Counted from the stretch's first letter, positions 13,041 to 24,400 are shown. The stretch is DNA of 64,000 nt from Opisthorchis felineus (GCA_004794785.1 SJOL01007501.1:485879-549878), one strand, 5' to 3'. Translations and numbers: made by a program. Notes: generated by a model not told the origin, from the sequence alone.

Positions 13041-16000
13041 CGGTAAATCCAAATAAGAACCAAAAAATCCCTTTATTTTTTTAGAAATGTGTCGCACTAC
13101 TAAGAAGACTGCTGTAGTTATCATAGCTGTTCAATAAATGAAGAAATATCATCTGCTCGTCAAACTTCCAACTGGACCTCCGGTTTGTAATCCGACTTCG
13201 CAGTAGGTTTCAAATTATGCTATGTAGGATCACGACTCAGTGTAATCAAGAGAATTGTATCCAAAATGGCTGGCTAGCTTCCATTGATATGAAACTGGTG
13301 GTTTCTAAGCGGTCGATAGCTGGTGAATCTAGACTAGTACCAAACGGCACCGACATTCGAATATTTCATCTCGAATGGTAGGCTAACAAATCCGAGAAAC
13401 ACAGTGGTCGTGTCTTGAGTCACAAAAAGTTTGCATTCCTGGTCAGGTTATAATGAGAAAATGTTCTGCGTGGAAAGAAGCCGTTCCTTTGACGGAGGAG
13501 TGTGACGTGTGTTTTACGACTTCTCCCATAAAATTTATGGAAATTTATGGAAGGACCCGCGGACACCATATTTTTTGTCCTGTTACAGCATTACATTATT
13601 CGAGTGATGGTTGCTTGGAGAAAAAAGCTAGCGAACTTTTCAGATGAACCGTTAACCTTTTGACTGTGTGTGTGTGTGTCATTCACACGCCAAATAAGTA
13701 TGTACATGGGTGAGTTCAGCTGTTGCCAGCGCTACACTTTGTTGTTGATTTTCCTGAGGAACTTTTGCCTGAATCCGCTGATTGCTGTTTGAGCAACATG
13801 AAACTTGGTAAGGGTTGAGTCATATCCGGCCCACCCACTACTAAGCAGAGGCGACTAGCGACATGAAATAGGACAGATGGACAATTAGTCGGCAGTCTAA
13901 ACATTTCTAGGGCACCTCCAGCGTGCATGCGAGAACGTGTGTGACCGTGCTTGCTCGTCGGGCCATAGTTCTGTCTCAGTGAATCAGACAAGGGTGATGA
14001 CTGGAAACCGCCGCTGGTAATTGCCTCCAGGGAGCTCACGGTCAGTCCCTCTGGATACGTGGGGCTGGCGTGGCTGTCGAACTAATTTCATTACACGGGC
14101 CAGGTGGTTGAATTCCTTGTGCCATCACATGCTGGATAAATTCCATTAGTTAGTCACTCACACAATTTGTTTCGCAACATTGGCAAGCGTTGAGCAGGTG
14201 TAAAAGGAAGTCAGTCATATTCTTCCTTGGCGAGGTGAGTTGATGAACTCCGGAAGGGTGAGACAGGTGTACCACCGCTAGTTAACCAGTGCTTGCTGGT
14301 AGCCACATCTGGAGCAACAGATGTATGGACTCTCTAGTGATGCGATTGGCTTGACCAACACCCTGAATGACTACTCACCAATTGCACTCGTTTCGTTGTT
14401 TATTTGACACAGCAGTCAAGACTTCTCGTATGGGCAACCTGAGATATCAGCGAAATGAAGCTGAAATAGGCGCCAACAGTGTACAGCATATTTACTTGAC
14501 GGAACAGGCTACTCAAAATGTTACTGAAGACTCATCGACAGCTCGTGACCAGTGATTTTATCCAGGTACCCAACCATCTGCTTATCGCAGCGGTTTGATG
14601 AGATGTCCACCAAACAGTTTCACTGACGAGTCCTGTGGAACTGAGCATGCTTTTTTCTGTTGCTCAAACTTACTGCAGAGGCCTCTTCCTTGCCTGTCCC
14701 AAGTTTGGTTTTGTTTACTCTAACATTCTTCAAGGTCATATTGTGTCCTCTTTGTACGCATATTTGGTTTTTCCCACATTTGTGCGCCAAGTGCAAGTTT
14801 AATAAACGTCCAGCGAAAATCGCCGATTCAAAGGTCCTTTTTTTAAGGTATGATGAAGAAACGTCTGAGGAAACACGCTGATGTAGTGTGCCCGGACTCT
14901 ACAGAATCTTCGAGTTGTCCGATCTATCATTCAATCACTGTTTTCTACGGTTTCCTCAAGCCCTTTTTCCGAATGCTACCATCTTGCTTTCAGGTCGTCA
15001 TTAACAGGTGTTACATTCTTCTCCTGAATCACTGTGGATATTGATGAGCTATTCTGATCAAATCGGTTTTGTTCCCATTCTCACTTTACTCTACAACAGC
15101 TGCTTAGATTTGCGTTCTAATTTGGGCCTGCTAGCTTCCAAATGTACCAGTGACGGCTTTCTACCAGCCACGTTACAGCCACCCAAAATTTCGACGCTGT
15201 GTCCCATAATAGTCACTTTTCTTGGTGTTTACATCCTTTTGTATCAGATACTGTTAGCATTTCTGGCCTGTACCTTCATCCTTGTTCAAAGGAGTCCTCA
15301 ATTTATAGTTTCCAGGTGCTAAGATGTGTTCCTCCTTTCTTCCACGGCAGTCAACTTCGCGTTTGGAGAGGTAAATGCTTCTAACTACTGGGAGTGGAAG
15401 TAGGCTGTCCTCTGGGGTGATTCAACAGGAGCCTTCCACTTCCAGATCTGACCAGTAGACGACTATCCCCAGTTGACGGCACACTTACAGCAGACGCCTG
15501 TATGCATCACGATCAAATTGAATTTGCAGCGTTAGCCGTCTGGTAAACAGACAGAATGGCCGAATACTTTGAAAGTATGTTCCTCACGTGACCTTGAAAC
15601 AAGAGATTGGAAGACAAAATACTCTCCGGGATATTTGATGTATTTCACTTCGGCTGGTGGACGACCACGTTAGTTGCGGAGAAAAGAAATTGTAAATCAT
15701 TTCAAACGCAGTGAGCGCAGAGTGGGCTCTGCGACCAAGAGCAAGTTGGATGGATATCGCATTTAAACCATCGTGAAAAATGGAGCTAGAACGCAGCTTG
15801 TACAACAAGCAGCATATTCAGTATGCTTTAGTACATTGCAGCGATCATCCGAGTGAAATATGAACAGCAATGGTGAGAAGACAGTTCCCTATTGAAAACA
15901 TGGTTCACTTGTAATGGGGGAGTTGGACTTTTTGCACAAGTCCGCCCATATCATCCGAGAAAGCACAGCTCAGTTACGTGGAGAAGATGAGAACAGCTTT

Positions 16001-16340
16001 GGGTCGATTGTTCAGTGTTCTTATGATTTTGTAAGAGAACCGGCGAATGTACCTAGGGGTACTTGTTAAGGGCTGGATGAGGTTAAAAACCGGTCTGTCC
16101 AGCGCTCTCAACAAAACTGACCTGTGTGAACTGTTTCGGGGTTCTGGAAACTGAACCGATGGATGAATGTAATTTAAAAAGTTTCCCACTCGCTGGTGAT
16201 TCCTTGAGAATTCTATTAAGGAGGTTATATAAGGGGAATAAAATGTCCTATTGGACAGTGCTTCAAAATTAAACTCCGTATGCAGCAAGAGTATTCATTT
16301 CGTTTAACGCCTGGGTTGATCACTTGCACCTAAACCGGTT
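13041..16340. other. No recognised gene
   Basis: Short frames only, for example 13716-14039 (minus, 107 codons), 15008-15322 (plus, 104) and 15974-16288 (minus, 104). None is recognisable or framed by convincing splice sites. One (TG)n tract is listed separately. Confidence 0.45.
13665..13679. repeat. (TG)n microsatellite
   Basis: A short perfect TG run of about 7.5 units. Confidence 0.85.
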
Positions 16341-16351
16341 AAGTTAGGTTT

Positions 16352-16422
16352 TTTGAAAATTAATTAATTAAATTATTATTATAAACTATTATTACTAATT
16401 TAATTAATTAATTAAAGTAATT
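16352..16422. repeat. AT-rich TTAA/AATT repeat
   Basis: A run of TTAATTAA and ATTATT units, partly self-complementary (TAATTAATTA on both sides of 16390). It lies beyond the 3' end of the minus-strand family D copy and might be its extended AT-rich tail, but the roughly 130 bp between them are not shared with the other D copy. Confidence 0.75.
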
Positions 16423-16554
16423 AAATACATCAAAGTCCTCCGCTTTAAGGGGTAATAGCCGCTCAGTTACATAACAGCTAGTTAAGTCAGCACCAAAAAG
16501 TTCGTCACAACACTAAGTAAACAAATAAAAAACACTCAAACCGTTTAGCTGCAA

Positions 16555-16740
16555 CACTCTTTCGGTACCTACCTGGAGTGTCACCCGAGGTAAAGAGGAG
16601 GGTCGAAATACTGTCAGGTCACCAAAGCCCAAGACAAGGTATGTCAAGATGCTGGGGTAGGGTTTGAAGCACGGACCATCTGGTCAGTAATTTCGCGCCC
16701 TAATCACTGAGGCTTCACGAGCTGAGGTCAGTGAGCGACG
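16555..16740 (-). repeat. Family D tRNA-like SINE, copy 2
   Basis: On the minus strand this aligns with 21880-22078. It starts with CTCAGTGATTAGGGCGCG, followed by ATTACTGACCAGATGGTCC, then a B-box-like CTTCAAACCC and, at the end, GTAGGTACCGAAAGAGTGTTG. The middle is more diverged than the ends. The tRNA-like head suggests a SINE with an internal RNA polymerase III promoter. No hammerhead core was found. Confidence 0.65.
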
Positions 16741-16981
16741 TATTTTGATAAATATGGGGACTATTGCTTGCGTGAAATCGGAATTGGTGTCCCAACCCCA
16801 TTTGTTGAAGGGACTGGGGAACATTTTTTGGTCTTTAACTACTAGTCTTGGATGAAACGGTATTCAGAATGGAAAGTGAAAACTGTAGTTCTTTCCGGCA
16901 GCTAACCAGCACCAGTCGCACTCATTGGCCTTAGTTTATAGTGCTTATTGATTTCAACATTATCAGCACTCATTTCCGCAG

Positions 16982-17250
16982 TTGCGATTCAGTCTGGTCA
17001 GATATTTATGGGAACCAACCCGAACAATTCCACTAGTTGTGTGCACGACCACTTGTCCGTGCCCACCCGTCATACAATTGATCAAATTGATGAACAATCC
17101 AAGCCACTCGAGTGGATGACTTCATTGGGCAGATTGGATATCACTGATAACACAACCGCTCAGGAACGCCAGAGAACTGAAAAAAACGTGTCGGGTATCC
17201 TAAGGAATTGCCCTCTGATCGGTCAAGCTTTAAATATGCTCATTGAGTAA
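16982..17250 (+). CDS. Candidate 3'-terminal exon, unknown protein
   Basis: The protein is not recognised. An acceptor-like TCATTTCCGCAG ends at 16981. From there the frame is open to the TAA at 17248-17250, about 89 residues. The predicted segment is hydrophilic, rich in Asn, Thr, Gln, Glu and Arg, ends in IGQALNMLIE, and has no membrane stretch. Composition is more protein-like than most frames in the window, which is the main reason for listing it. A GTGAGT just after the stop could be a donor in another reading. No clear poly(A) signal was seen close downstream. It lies 240 bp after a family D SINE. Confidence 0.3.
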
Positions 17251-18295
17251 AAGGCAGGGTGAGTATCTACACCCACCACAGTGACTTAAGTGAACGCCGT
17301 TTGGTTCGACTGTAGGGCCAACATATTTTATCTACAGTTGTATGAAGAAGCACCATGTGACACCCTCCTCTACCCCTAAGATTACATCAAAAAAATCGTC
17401 AACACTGATAGTTCACCTCACAGCAATACTGTGACTGACTGAATACTAATCAGAACACGTTATTTGTCTGGGGACTAGATGAGGCCATCACACATACAAA
17501 CAGCTCAGAATTTGCCCGTGGTTGATGCTGTTGTTGTTGTCCTTGTTGACGTTGGGTTTGTTCAGACTGAACGATAACATATCCGGTAATATTTTGACTG
17601 ACAGGTTGAAGAATTTGGGGGGAGGCTGCTTGTACACGTGTGCGTGTGTGTGTGTGTGGTTGGGAGCAATTTGCATTCTGATTACATTCGTTCTTACCAG
17701 ACAATCCCCTTCAAGAAACCCTGCCATTGTGGATAAAGCCACCACAAGCGGATCAAGTGCGCAACAGACAAAACGCATATGCCTGATATGGTTGGGGGAA
17801 TTACATGTATGTGTCCTATTCCAGTTTTACAAGCGAATGCATAAAATGGGGTTTGCAAGGAGAAAAGTTATGGGAGAAGTATTTAGGCGTGGCGAAATAT
17901 TTTGTCAGCCTAATCTGAGGGGAGATCCAGCTTTATAATTTCGGACAGTAGTTTACCAACCAAATAAGCCGAAGTATACATTCTTGGCAAGATTTATCAC
18001 TGATGGAAGTGATAAATTCACGCCAGTAGTGGTTGAGAAACAAAACTGAATGCCACTGGTTTGATAAGATTGGCTGTGAAAGCTAATGGAGATAATCACG
18101 CCCTGCAAAGTAGAGAGGAAGCATGTATTAACTGTCAGATGCATGCTACTCGCCTTTGGACAGTCCTCTTTCCATTCAGATGTGACTCCACAGCAAACCC
18201 TCCAGATAGACTCTAGTCCTAGCGATTGGCGTATCACATCATCTGTTGTACCAGAATATAAACTCTCAGAATCTACCGTAAAAGATAAGCATAGT
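17251..18295. other. No recognised gene
   Basis: Plus- and minus-strand frames around 17450-17938 (up to 138 codons) run through the GT repeat and look like chance frames. Nothing else recognised. Confidence 0.45.
17638..17658. repeat. (GT)n microsatellite
   Basis: A GTG/TGC-started GT run of about ten units with one interruption. Confidence 0.85.
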
Positions 18296-18356
18296 ACTAA
18301 CGCTTCGGCTCTCTCAGAACGGGAGAACTGTTCAAACGAGAATGTGTAAACGTGAA
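18296..18356 (+). repeat. Family C 3'-end fragment
   Basis: GAGAACTGTTCAAACGAG followed by GTGTAAACGTGAA resembles the 3' end of the family C copy at 19490-19530 (GGCTGTTCAAACGTG, then GTAAACGTGAA). Only the tail is present, directly upstream of a fuller copy. Confidence 0.4.
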
Positions 18357-18499
18357 TCCTTCAGTAAAAAATTGTTCAGCAGGTTTCAAGCGTCCTCGGC
18401 GGGAAGTCCTGATAGAAGGGTTAGTCGATGGACACAATCAGGACAGTTACTTAGTGGTCGTTCGAGGTGTCGGACAAACCAATCACATGGCTCAAACCT

Positions 18500-18735
18500 G
18501 AACACTTTCGTCTAGTGTGCTCTGCTGGGGATGTGGTAACATGTTCGCTTCGCATATCAGATATGAGGAGTTCATACCTCGGCTAGACCAAGATTATGCA
18601 CCGCTGATGAGCTATAATGCGAGCGAAATTCGAGTCCGGTGATCCTCCCTTTGTTTTGAACTCACCAGAATAGCTGCGCGAGGACAGGCGGTTGACTATA
18701 CAAGCGATAGTTATGTGAGCATGGATTTTACATCA
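18500..18735 (+). repeat. Family C SINE with intact hammerhead
   Basis: The tRNA-like head includes GATGTGGTAACATGTTCGC and a predicted anticodon arm at 18551-18567 (loop ATCAGAT, identical to the copy at 19358-19364), then GAGTTCATACCTC in the T-arm position. About 25 bp later comes a hammerhead at 18598-18641. The 3' part holds ACTCACCAGAATAGCTGCGC and GAGGACAGGCGGTTGAC, also shared with the other copies. A tRNA head plus hammerhead is the Sm-alpha SINE plan of schistosomes. Only the plan is compared here, not the sequence. Confidence 0.8.
18598..18641 (+). ncRNA. Type I hammerhead ribozyme, complete core
   Basis: Self-cleaving RNA motif. Stem I pairs CACCG (18599-18603) with CGGTG (18637-18641), five perfect pairs. 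CTGATGA is at 18604-18610, stem II GCT/AGC (18611-18613 with 18622-18624) closes an eight-base loop, and GAAA is at 18625-18628. The cleavage triplet GTC is at 18634-18636, with cut predicted after 18636. Helix III is only TTCGAG between A18628 and T18635, a slightly decayed form of the CTCGAG palindrome kept at 28628-28632. Every conserved core base is present. Helix III is too short for a stable monomer, so dimer-assisted cleavage is inferred. Confidence 0.8.
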
Positions 18736-19099
18736 GATATATCCACAGCACCGTTAGATTGCACACAACACACCTGTTTCAAAAGTCAGATTAGTGCGGT
18801 TCACTGCTCGGAACGGTCATGATATGGACTGAGTTGAATGTTCCAGAAAATAGTGAAGTTTCGAATCTACAGATTTCCCGGTAGTGTGGACTAACGCGAA
18901 CTTTGAACCGGTACCTACGGTACCTATTTCTCGGGGCAATACCCCCTGGAGAACTTAAAAATTTTCTACGGCGGAAGTGCTTACTTGCGAAAAGTTGAAC
19001 AATGAGTACTGGTTTCCATGCCTTCTGTAATGCAGTAATTAAATGTCATTTGAATCCGGGTGTTTTCAGAAAAATCAAGAGGGTGAAATGGGGACCACT

Positions 19100-19205
19100 C
19101 AACCCCGCAATGATGATGTCACTTCGGTTGGTGATGAAACGTTTGAAATACAATTATTAAGCTCGACGAGCAAACCAACAGCCTGTGAGCTGCCTACATT
19201 CCGGA
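19100..19205 (+). repeat. Family F repeat with hammerhead-like core, copy 1
   Basis: This matches 25583-25690: ATGATGATGTCACTTCGGTT, then GGTGATGAAACGTTTG, then AGCTCGACGAGCAAACCAAC and GCCTGTGAGC. The first part resembles a hammerhead: ATGATGA box (one change), stem II GTCACT/GGTGAT, GAAAC and the palindrome ACGT before TT. Stem I is weak. Confidence 0.6.
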
Positions 19206-19284
19206 ACATCGTCGAGGTGAAATGGAGTTCTCCAAATCGTTTGATCTGAATGCCCCATGTATTCAATACTAGTGCTCCACACAT

Positions 19285-19535
19285 TCTAGTGCAACGGAGC
19301 GAAACAGATGCGTCCAGAGTGAGCTAGTGGAGTAGTGGTAACACGTTTGCCTCACACATCAGATGTGTGGAGTTCAAACCCCAGCATGGCCAAGGAGTTT
19401 CACTGCTGGTCATCCCTAATAAGAGCGAAAATCGAGTCCAGCGCTTTCCCCGTCTAGTGTAAACTCACCAGAATAATTACGCCACGATAGGAGTACGGCT
19501 GTTCAAACGTGATTGATGTAAACGTGAACACCACG
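19285..19535 (+). repeat. Family C SINE with damaged hammerhead
   Basis: Full-length family C copy starting near CAGATGCGTCCAGAG. The tRNA-like head is the best preserved in the window: TAGTGGTAACACG in the A-box region, and an anticodon arm with five perfect pairs (CACAC 19353-19357 with GTGTG 19365-19369) around loop ATCAGAT, so the former anticodon position reads CAG. The T arm has GTTCAAACCCC. The hammerhead at 19401-19443 keeps GAAA, GAGTC and most of stem I, but the CUGAUGA box reads CTGGTCA. The tail has ACTCACCAGAATAATTACGC and CTGTTCAAACGTG. Confidence 0.8.
19401..19443 (+). ncRNA. Family C hammerhead, core-mutated
   Basis: Stem I pairs CACTG with CAGCG (one mismatch). The core is CTGGTCA instead of CTGATGA, GAAA (19427-19430) is intact, and GAGTC ends at 19438. 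Two core changes at normally invariant positions should abolish cleavage. It supports the family alignment rather than an active ribozyme. Confidence 0.55.
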
Positions 19536-21879
19536 TGAACACACCACCACCAGCACCTACAACAAAGGCAGCATACTGTCTATCGTGGTCATCAACAAGC
19601 TCATCTAAATAGACTTGAATACGAACCATTAAAAACACCGGGAGATAGCATGAAGACGGGTTCTGATATAATAACCGAAAGCAATGATAGTTATTGGACG
19701 CTTGAGAAAAACCGAGTCGCCGTGTGTTGTTTCATAATACCCTTGGGTTGTGTCACCTTCAGTCGGCAAGTTTACAAATACTGTTTATCGAACGTTGCAT
19801 ATCGGGTAGTGCCAATGGAAAAGAGTTTTGTGATCTCGCAGGTTATAAGACCATCTAAGCTTCCGAACTGAATTCCGTATTTTATTAATAAGCTGATAGA
19901 TCTGAGCAGACAGAATATGACATTGTCATTCTGCTCCAGCAGGTTTTGTTATTTAAGCATTCAGGAGTTGCGTTCCTTATTTATTCCATGGAGTCTATTT
20001 ACTAAAGGAAAGATTGAAGGTAGTCCACTTCAACCGAACTCCTCACGTTGTCTAGCATCTGACGCATAAAAACGAAAAATATAGTTACTAATGTGTCTGT
20101 TGGAATTTTTGAATCCATTTAGGATTTACTGTCATATGTGTTAAAACTAAATAAGCCCTGATAGAGACAGACCTTAGAGTTAACTTTGTAAACTACGTGA
20201 AACTTCTTTCATAATGATAGCAAACCTGTATAAGCCTGACGCGACCTACCGAAAAATTGAGTTACCACATTCTCAATTTAGGAGCACGCCTAAAAGCATG
20301 ACGGTCACCCGAAAGTGCTGGTAGAATTCTTTATGTTCAAGACAACTTTCTTGATAAGTTTCGTTTCCCCGACTTCGTGCACTTGTAAGTGATTGACCAG
20401 TTGTGCCCAGTTATGTCTTTCGGCTCTGACTAGCAGTGCTTGAATGCTGTGGATGTCGATCTTATTTAGAACTATGAACCTCATTCGTCCAGTCACTGAT
20501 CACCAATAGGCTTCACCGCAAAGTTTAAGTGTTGAACTACGCTCCCCCAAACAGGAAAGGCTTTGTTAAACACCATATCCAAAGAGTGGCGTTAAAAGAA
20601 GGTCACATTCCTGTCCTGTCGCCAAGGATAACCTAATCCCGAATAACGCTCTAACTGACATTGGCTATCCATGAATACTTACGCTTATTCCGTCATTCAG
20701 AAGGTAGTTTGACCGTTAGTCGAGTTTCTTATGTGGTTGTGCATTCATAACCTTCCAGCCTATTCCGTTTTATTGGAGAAACATTTGTTTCTTTTTCACT
20801 GAACGTTTTGAGCTTCAGCTTGCGCTTCGATTGAGGACAAGAGGAGATACTGCGCGCCCTATTCGGACTCAATAACATGAAATTGCACTCAGTGAATGGC
20901 GAAGAAAAGACCGACCAAAGTGTGACAGCAGTGCCCGAAAAATCCCAATGGTGGAAAAACTATCAGGAATGTGGGCTTGACGAAAGTTCATGATGGACTT
21001 GGTGTAGTGGCTCGGAACGTTTTTCAAACAGCTTAATCAAGATACGGCCGAGTCTACACGGATCCAGTCAACCACCATAAATTTGCCGGATGCATTTCCG
21101 CCTTCAGGAGGGAAACATGCTAGATATGCTGACGTTGTTTACTGCTGGACATCCCTTCTGTTGTTCAGAGTTATGAGGTCAGTTTTACTTGCCACTGGTA
21201 CGTATTGAGCACCTTAACAAGGTACGCGTAGTATTAAAGTGCACCACTGAACACAGAGAACTGTAGAACTCAAAACCCGGGGAGTTAACTCTTCACCCCG
21301 TAGCCTGAAACTCACTCGAATTGATCTGTTGTGTGTTAGCTAGGAAAAATATGATCTGACACCCAGGGAAACTTTGAGATATGTGGGACTCTAGGATGGG
21401 TGCAACACACAGTAGAAAGCACAAGAAATTCAGCTACGTGAATCCAAAAATGGTGTATCTTTGCTTACCTCACACACACAACAACTTCCGATGCACAACC
21501 TCAACCGAAAGCTGTAACGTTAGGGTTGGATCATGGATCTCACGGACAATATTGAATGGCTCTCAGTTTTAGATCTTGTCTTAACAATTGTAGTCACCGG
21601 CTCCGCCAACGCAACAAGTTATTTGAAGAAACGAATGCAAGTCTCTCGGCTGCATCTCTCAAACGATGATGCATACAAGAGTACCAAAGTAAACTAGTTT
21701 CCAAGGTTACCGGGCACAAATATTGGAGACATATTGGGACTTTTCAAAACAGTGCTTCTAATTCGTGCTCAAGCCATCAGACTTTCGCAATAAATGAAGT
21801 TATATAACGTATACTGCAGCGGAACATAATTAGGTGATCCGTATAAAGTTCACTCCAGAAGGACAAACCTTGGTCTGTC
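19536..21879. other. No recognised gene
   Basis: No frame over about 75 codons, no repeat of the six families, no RNA gene recognised. Confidence 0.5.
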
Positions 21880-22078
21880 TGAGGAGATGGCAAGATTGCT
21901 CAGTGATTAAATCGCGAATTTACTGACCGGAAGGTCCGCGGTTTGAACCCGACCTCTGCCTCTCGACTTCCCCTGTCTAGGCTTGGGCAACCTGGCATTA
22001 TCCCAGTCCCCGTCTTCCTAAGGGTGGCATAACAGCTAGGCACCGAAAGGGTGTTACAGATGAACGATTATTTTATTA
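21880..22078 (+). repeat. Family D tRNA-like SINE, copy 1
   Basis: The head has GATTGCTCAGTGATTAAATC in the A-box region and GCGGTTTGAACCCGACC as a good B box at about 21949-21965. A pyrimidine-rich body follows, then CTAGGCACCGAAAGGGTG and an AT-rich end (GATTATTTTATTATTTG). It aligns with the minus-strand copy at 16555-16740, best at the two ends. tRNA-derived SINE is the best reading. Confidence 0.7.
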
Positions 22079-22920
22079 TTTGTCTGAGGAAGTTCTCAAG
22101 TTGGAGACCAAGTTTTCACAAAACAAGCATTTGCCTTAGCGAAATACACATTTGCATACCAATTTGGTTTTGACGGGAGACTCATCAGGAACCCACCTGA
22201 ATCTCTCTTTAATGATTTTTAAGCAACTAAATGTGTAGCAATCTTATGAGTAGTGTATTATGTCTATGCAAGTGTTTGTCTTGCTTTACTCTGTGGGGTC
22301 TTTTGTCGGCTATAGTCCTTATTTACAACAAAGGAATTAAATTCGTTTCTTTCGATTGTGTATTTCGCTCTCTGTGACTGGAAACTGAACACACAGAGGA
22401 AAATTATTATGGGGAGCTTAGATCTCATTCTACGTGACCTTAAAACAAGGGATTGGGAAGCTACTCCATAAAGAGTAAAGTAAAAAATTCCATCCTCCGT
22501 AAACATTTCCATTCAGATTTTGGCCGACGTATTTGCGTTTACCTCTGATAGTTACGAACACATTGACAACCTCAAGGCAATTGTCCTCCCGCAACCCCCG
22601 CCGGAAGTGCTTCCACTTGACCTGAAGTTGAAACTTCTCCTAAGCAAGAAAAAAATTTAATATACGATTCCAGTTTGAATGTGATCAGAAAAAAACGTTG
22701 TTCCGCATCTGTTTTCGTGCCAAGATCGTCGCGACTTCGCACCGATGTTTATTCGTTCCAGTTCAACAACAAAAACGTCTAAAATTTGGGTTTAGAGAAC
22801 CGAATGAAATGAAGCACCCAGTGGCCCTCCAATTGGATAGACGATTGTGTATAGTAAATATGAGTAAAAAAAGGCACTTGAAGGAAATTAACTACCGACA
22901 GAGATTTCATCCCAATCTAT
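22079..22920. other. No recognised gene
   Basis: Nothing recognised. A frame at 22698-23036 (112 codons) runs into the family A SINE and is not taken as coding. Confidence 0.5.
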
Positions 22921-23165
22921 GCCAAAAAATCGAGAAGCACTCTATAGCTGTTCTATCCTTACTGGGAATCATCAGCAGTGCACATCTTACGAAACTCACT
23001 GACTTTCGAACTCATGACCTTCCGGCCAGTGGTTGAACACGTAATCGTTTGGCTACGAGTGGCCGATCAGCAATGTGATCGGATCTGACTTAGACAGGAC
23101 ATAACTCCATCTATCCTTCAATCTCTCTCCGTGGTACCTATCGACTGAAACCTTGAGTGACCACT
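22921..23165 (-). repeat. Family A SINE with hammerhead tail
   Basis: Minus-strand family A copy. It has the ATTGAAGGATAGATGGAG block, GTCCTATCTAAGTC-like spacing, A-box-like GTAGCCAAACGATTAC, the CACTGGCCGGAAGGTCATGAG segment in place of the B box (eroded), and a hammerhead with an intact CTGATGA box at 22937-22981. The GCACTGCTGATGATTCCC stretch is the best example of the family consensus. A tail beyond the hammerhead to about 22905 resembles 29085-29130. Confidence 0.75.
22937..22981 (-). ncRNA. Family A hammerhead, intact CUGAUGA box
   Basis: On the minus strand: stem I GCACTG (22981-22976), CTGATGA (22975-22969), stem II hairpin TTCC/GGAT (22968-22955), AGAA in place of GAAA, helix III CAGCTA, then GAGTGC (22942-22937) closing stem I in five of six pairs. 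The changes at G12 and A13 should stop cleavage. Confidence 0.55.
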
Positions 23166-24169
23166 ACTTGGAAGGAAGTTTCATTCATCTTGGAACATTA
23201 CCCTTGCTCTGAGCTGCTTATTGGTTCATGGTAATGTAAGGAAATTTGATAATTTTCAAATGACGTGATACTCCCATCAAACGTTGCTTTTTTCTGAGAA
23301 ATCAAGTCGAAAATACTGGTTAATATTTATTGAAACACTTCGCTTTTATCAGCTGCACAGCCCTAAGCAAAACGGTGGTTGTAAACTTACGCTTTTTGAC
23401 TACAAAAACCCTGCCGGAAAACGGAAAAAATCACCGTCTCAATGACAGAGCGGTGTTCACTTCCGTCCCTTTGCATGATCCGTTATTCTGTTGGGTTCCA
23501 ATGGAGTCTTTCAGTCGAATGTCTCAGATCCCCGTTTTGTGATTTTCGAATGAGTTGAAGTATCCTCAACAGATTCGTGTTTTTCATTCGCCTGAATGAA
23601 ATTCATCTTGTTTCTTAGCGAAACAGAAGGCGGGTTTTATTGCAAGCCGTCGGATAATTTAACTCCCCAGTCACAGGCACTAAGCATACCATTGCCCAAA
23701 ATAAGTGACTGCTTAGACCGAGGTGATAGAAGTGTTAAACCAACATAGTAGTATAATGTATACTCTCTTTGATTTGTTTCTTATAAGGTATCCGCGCTCT
23801 GAGCAACCTCAAATAAGATATATTACTTAGGTCGGATTAATCCAGTTTGCACTCAGCTGATGCGCGAAAACTGGTCACATTTTTCGGGGGAAATCCATTG
23901 CCGAAACTGATGGTGCCAAATGGTATAGCGCCCTCGGGATTTACGCATGGGTGGCCAGGCGTCTGTATCTGCATTTGGTTGGACATCGATGATGTCAAAC
24001 TGTCGAATCTCATCTGCTTCAGTTGTTCATAGAAATCACACCACGGCAAGTCCAGTTTCAAGTGTCGTTTCGAGGACGGCCTATGCACGGCTTTAGTAAG
24101 AACCGAAGCAGCTACGATCCAGCCACTTGACAATCCGGTTGTGTGCCTTTAACTCAATGCGCTTATTCA

Positions 24170-24400
24170 CTACTACGTACTTTTGTAGTCCCCGGCAGTG
24201 GACTGTCGAAGCTTTTTCATCAACTTTGTGGGTAGTGTGCCCCGTCAAAAAGCTATACGGTGATACCTCGAATAACCTCCCAAATGAAACATCAGTTGGC
24301 CCTTGCACAGTACGTTTGGTTGAAGAATACGTTAAACGACAGATTCAGTTGGAATTCCGTTTGCAAGTGAATGTATCTCGCGAAATATCGCTACTACCTG
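24170..24400 (+). repeat. Family B unit, hammerhead mostly lost
   Basis: This matches the downstream part of the family B unit: GACTGTCGAAGCTTTTTCATC, GTGGGTAGTGTGCCCC, ACCTCGAATAACCTCCCAAA, TGAAACATCAGTTGGCCC, then the start of the next unit (CGACAGATTCAGTTGGAATT and GTTTGCAAGTGAATGTATCTC). The hammerhead core upstream of GTCGAAG is not readable. The order agrees with the copies at 31.6 and 59.1 kb. The 149-codon open frame across it (24127-24576) is a by-product of the repeat. Confidence 0.65.

Noticed and set aside
16840..16865. GGATGAAACGG resembling a hammerhead core
   Set aside because: No upstream CTGATGA and no pairing flanks.
15585..22460. Shared piece ACGTGACCTT(A/G)AAACAAG near 15590 and 22430
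   Set aside because: About 29 bp only, no extended similarity seen on either side; could be a very old fragment.
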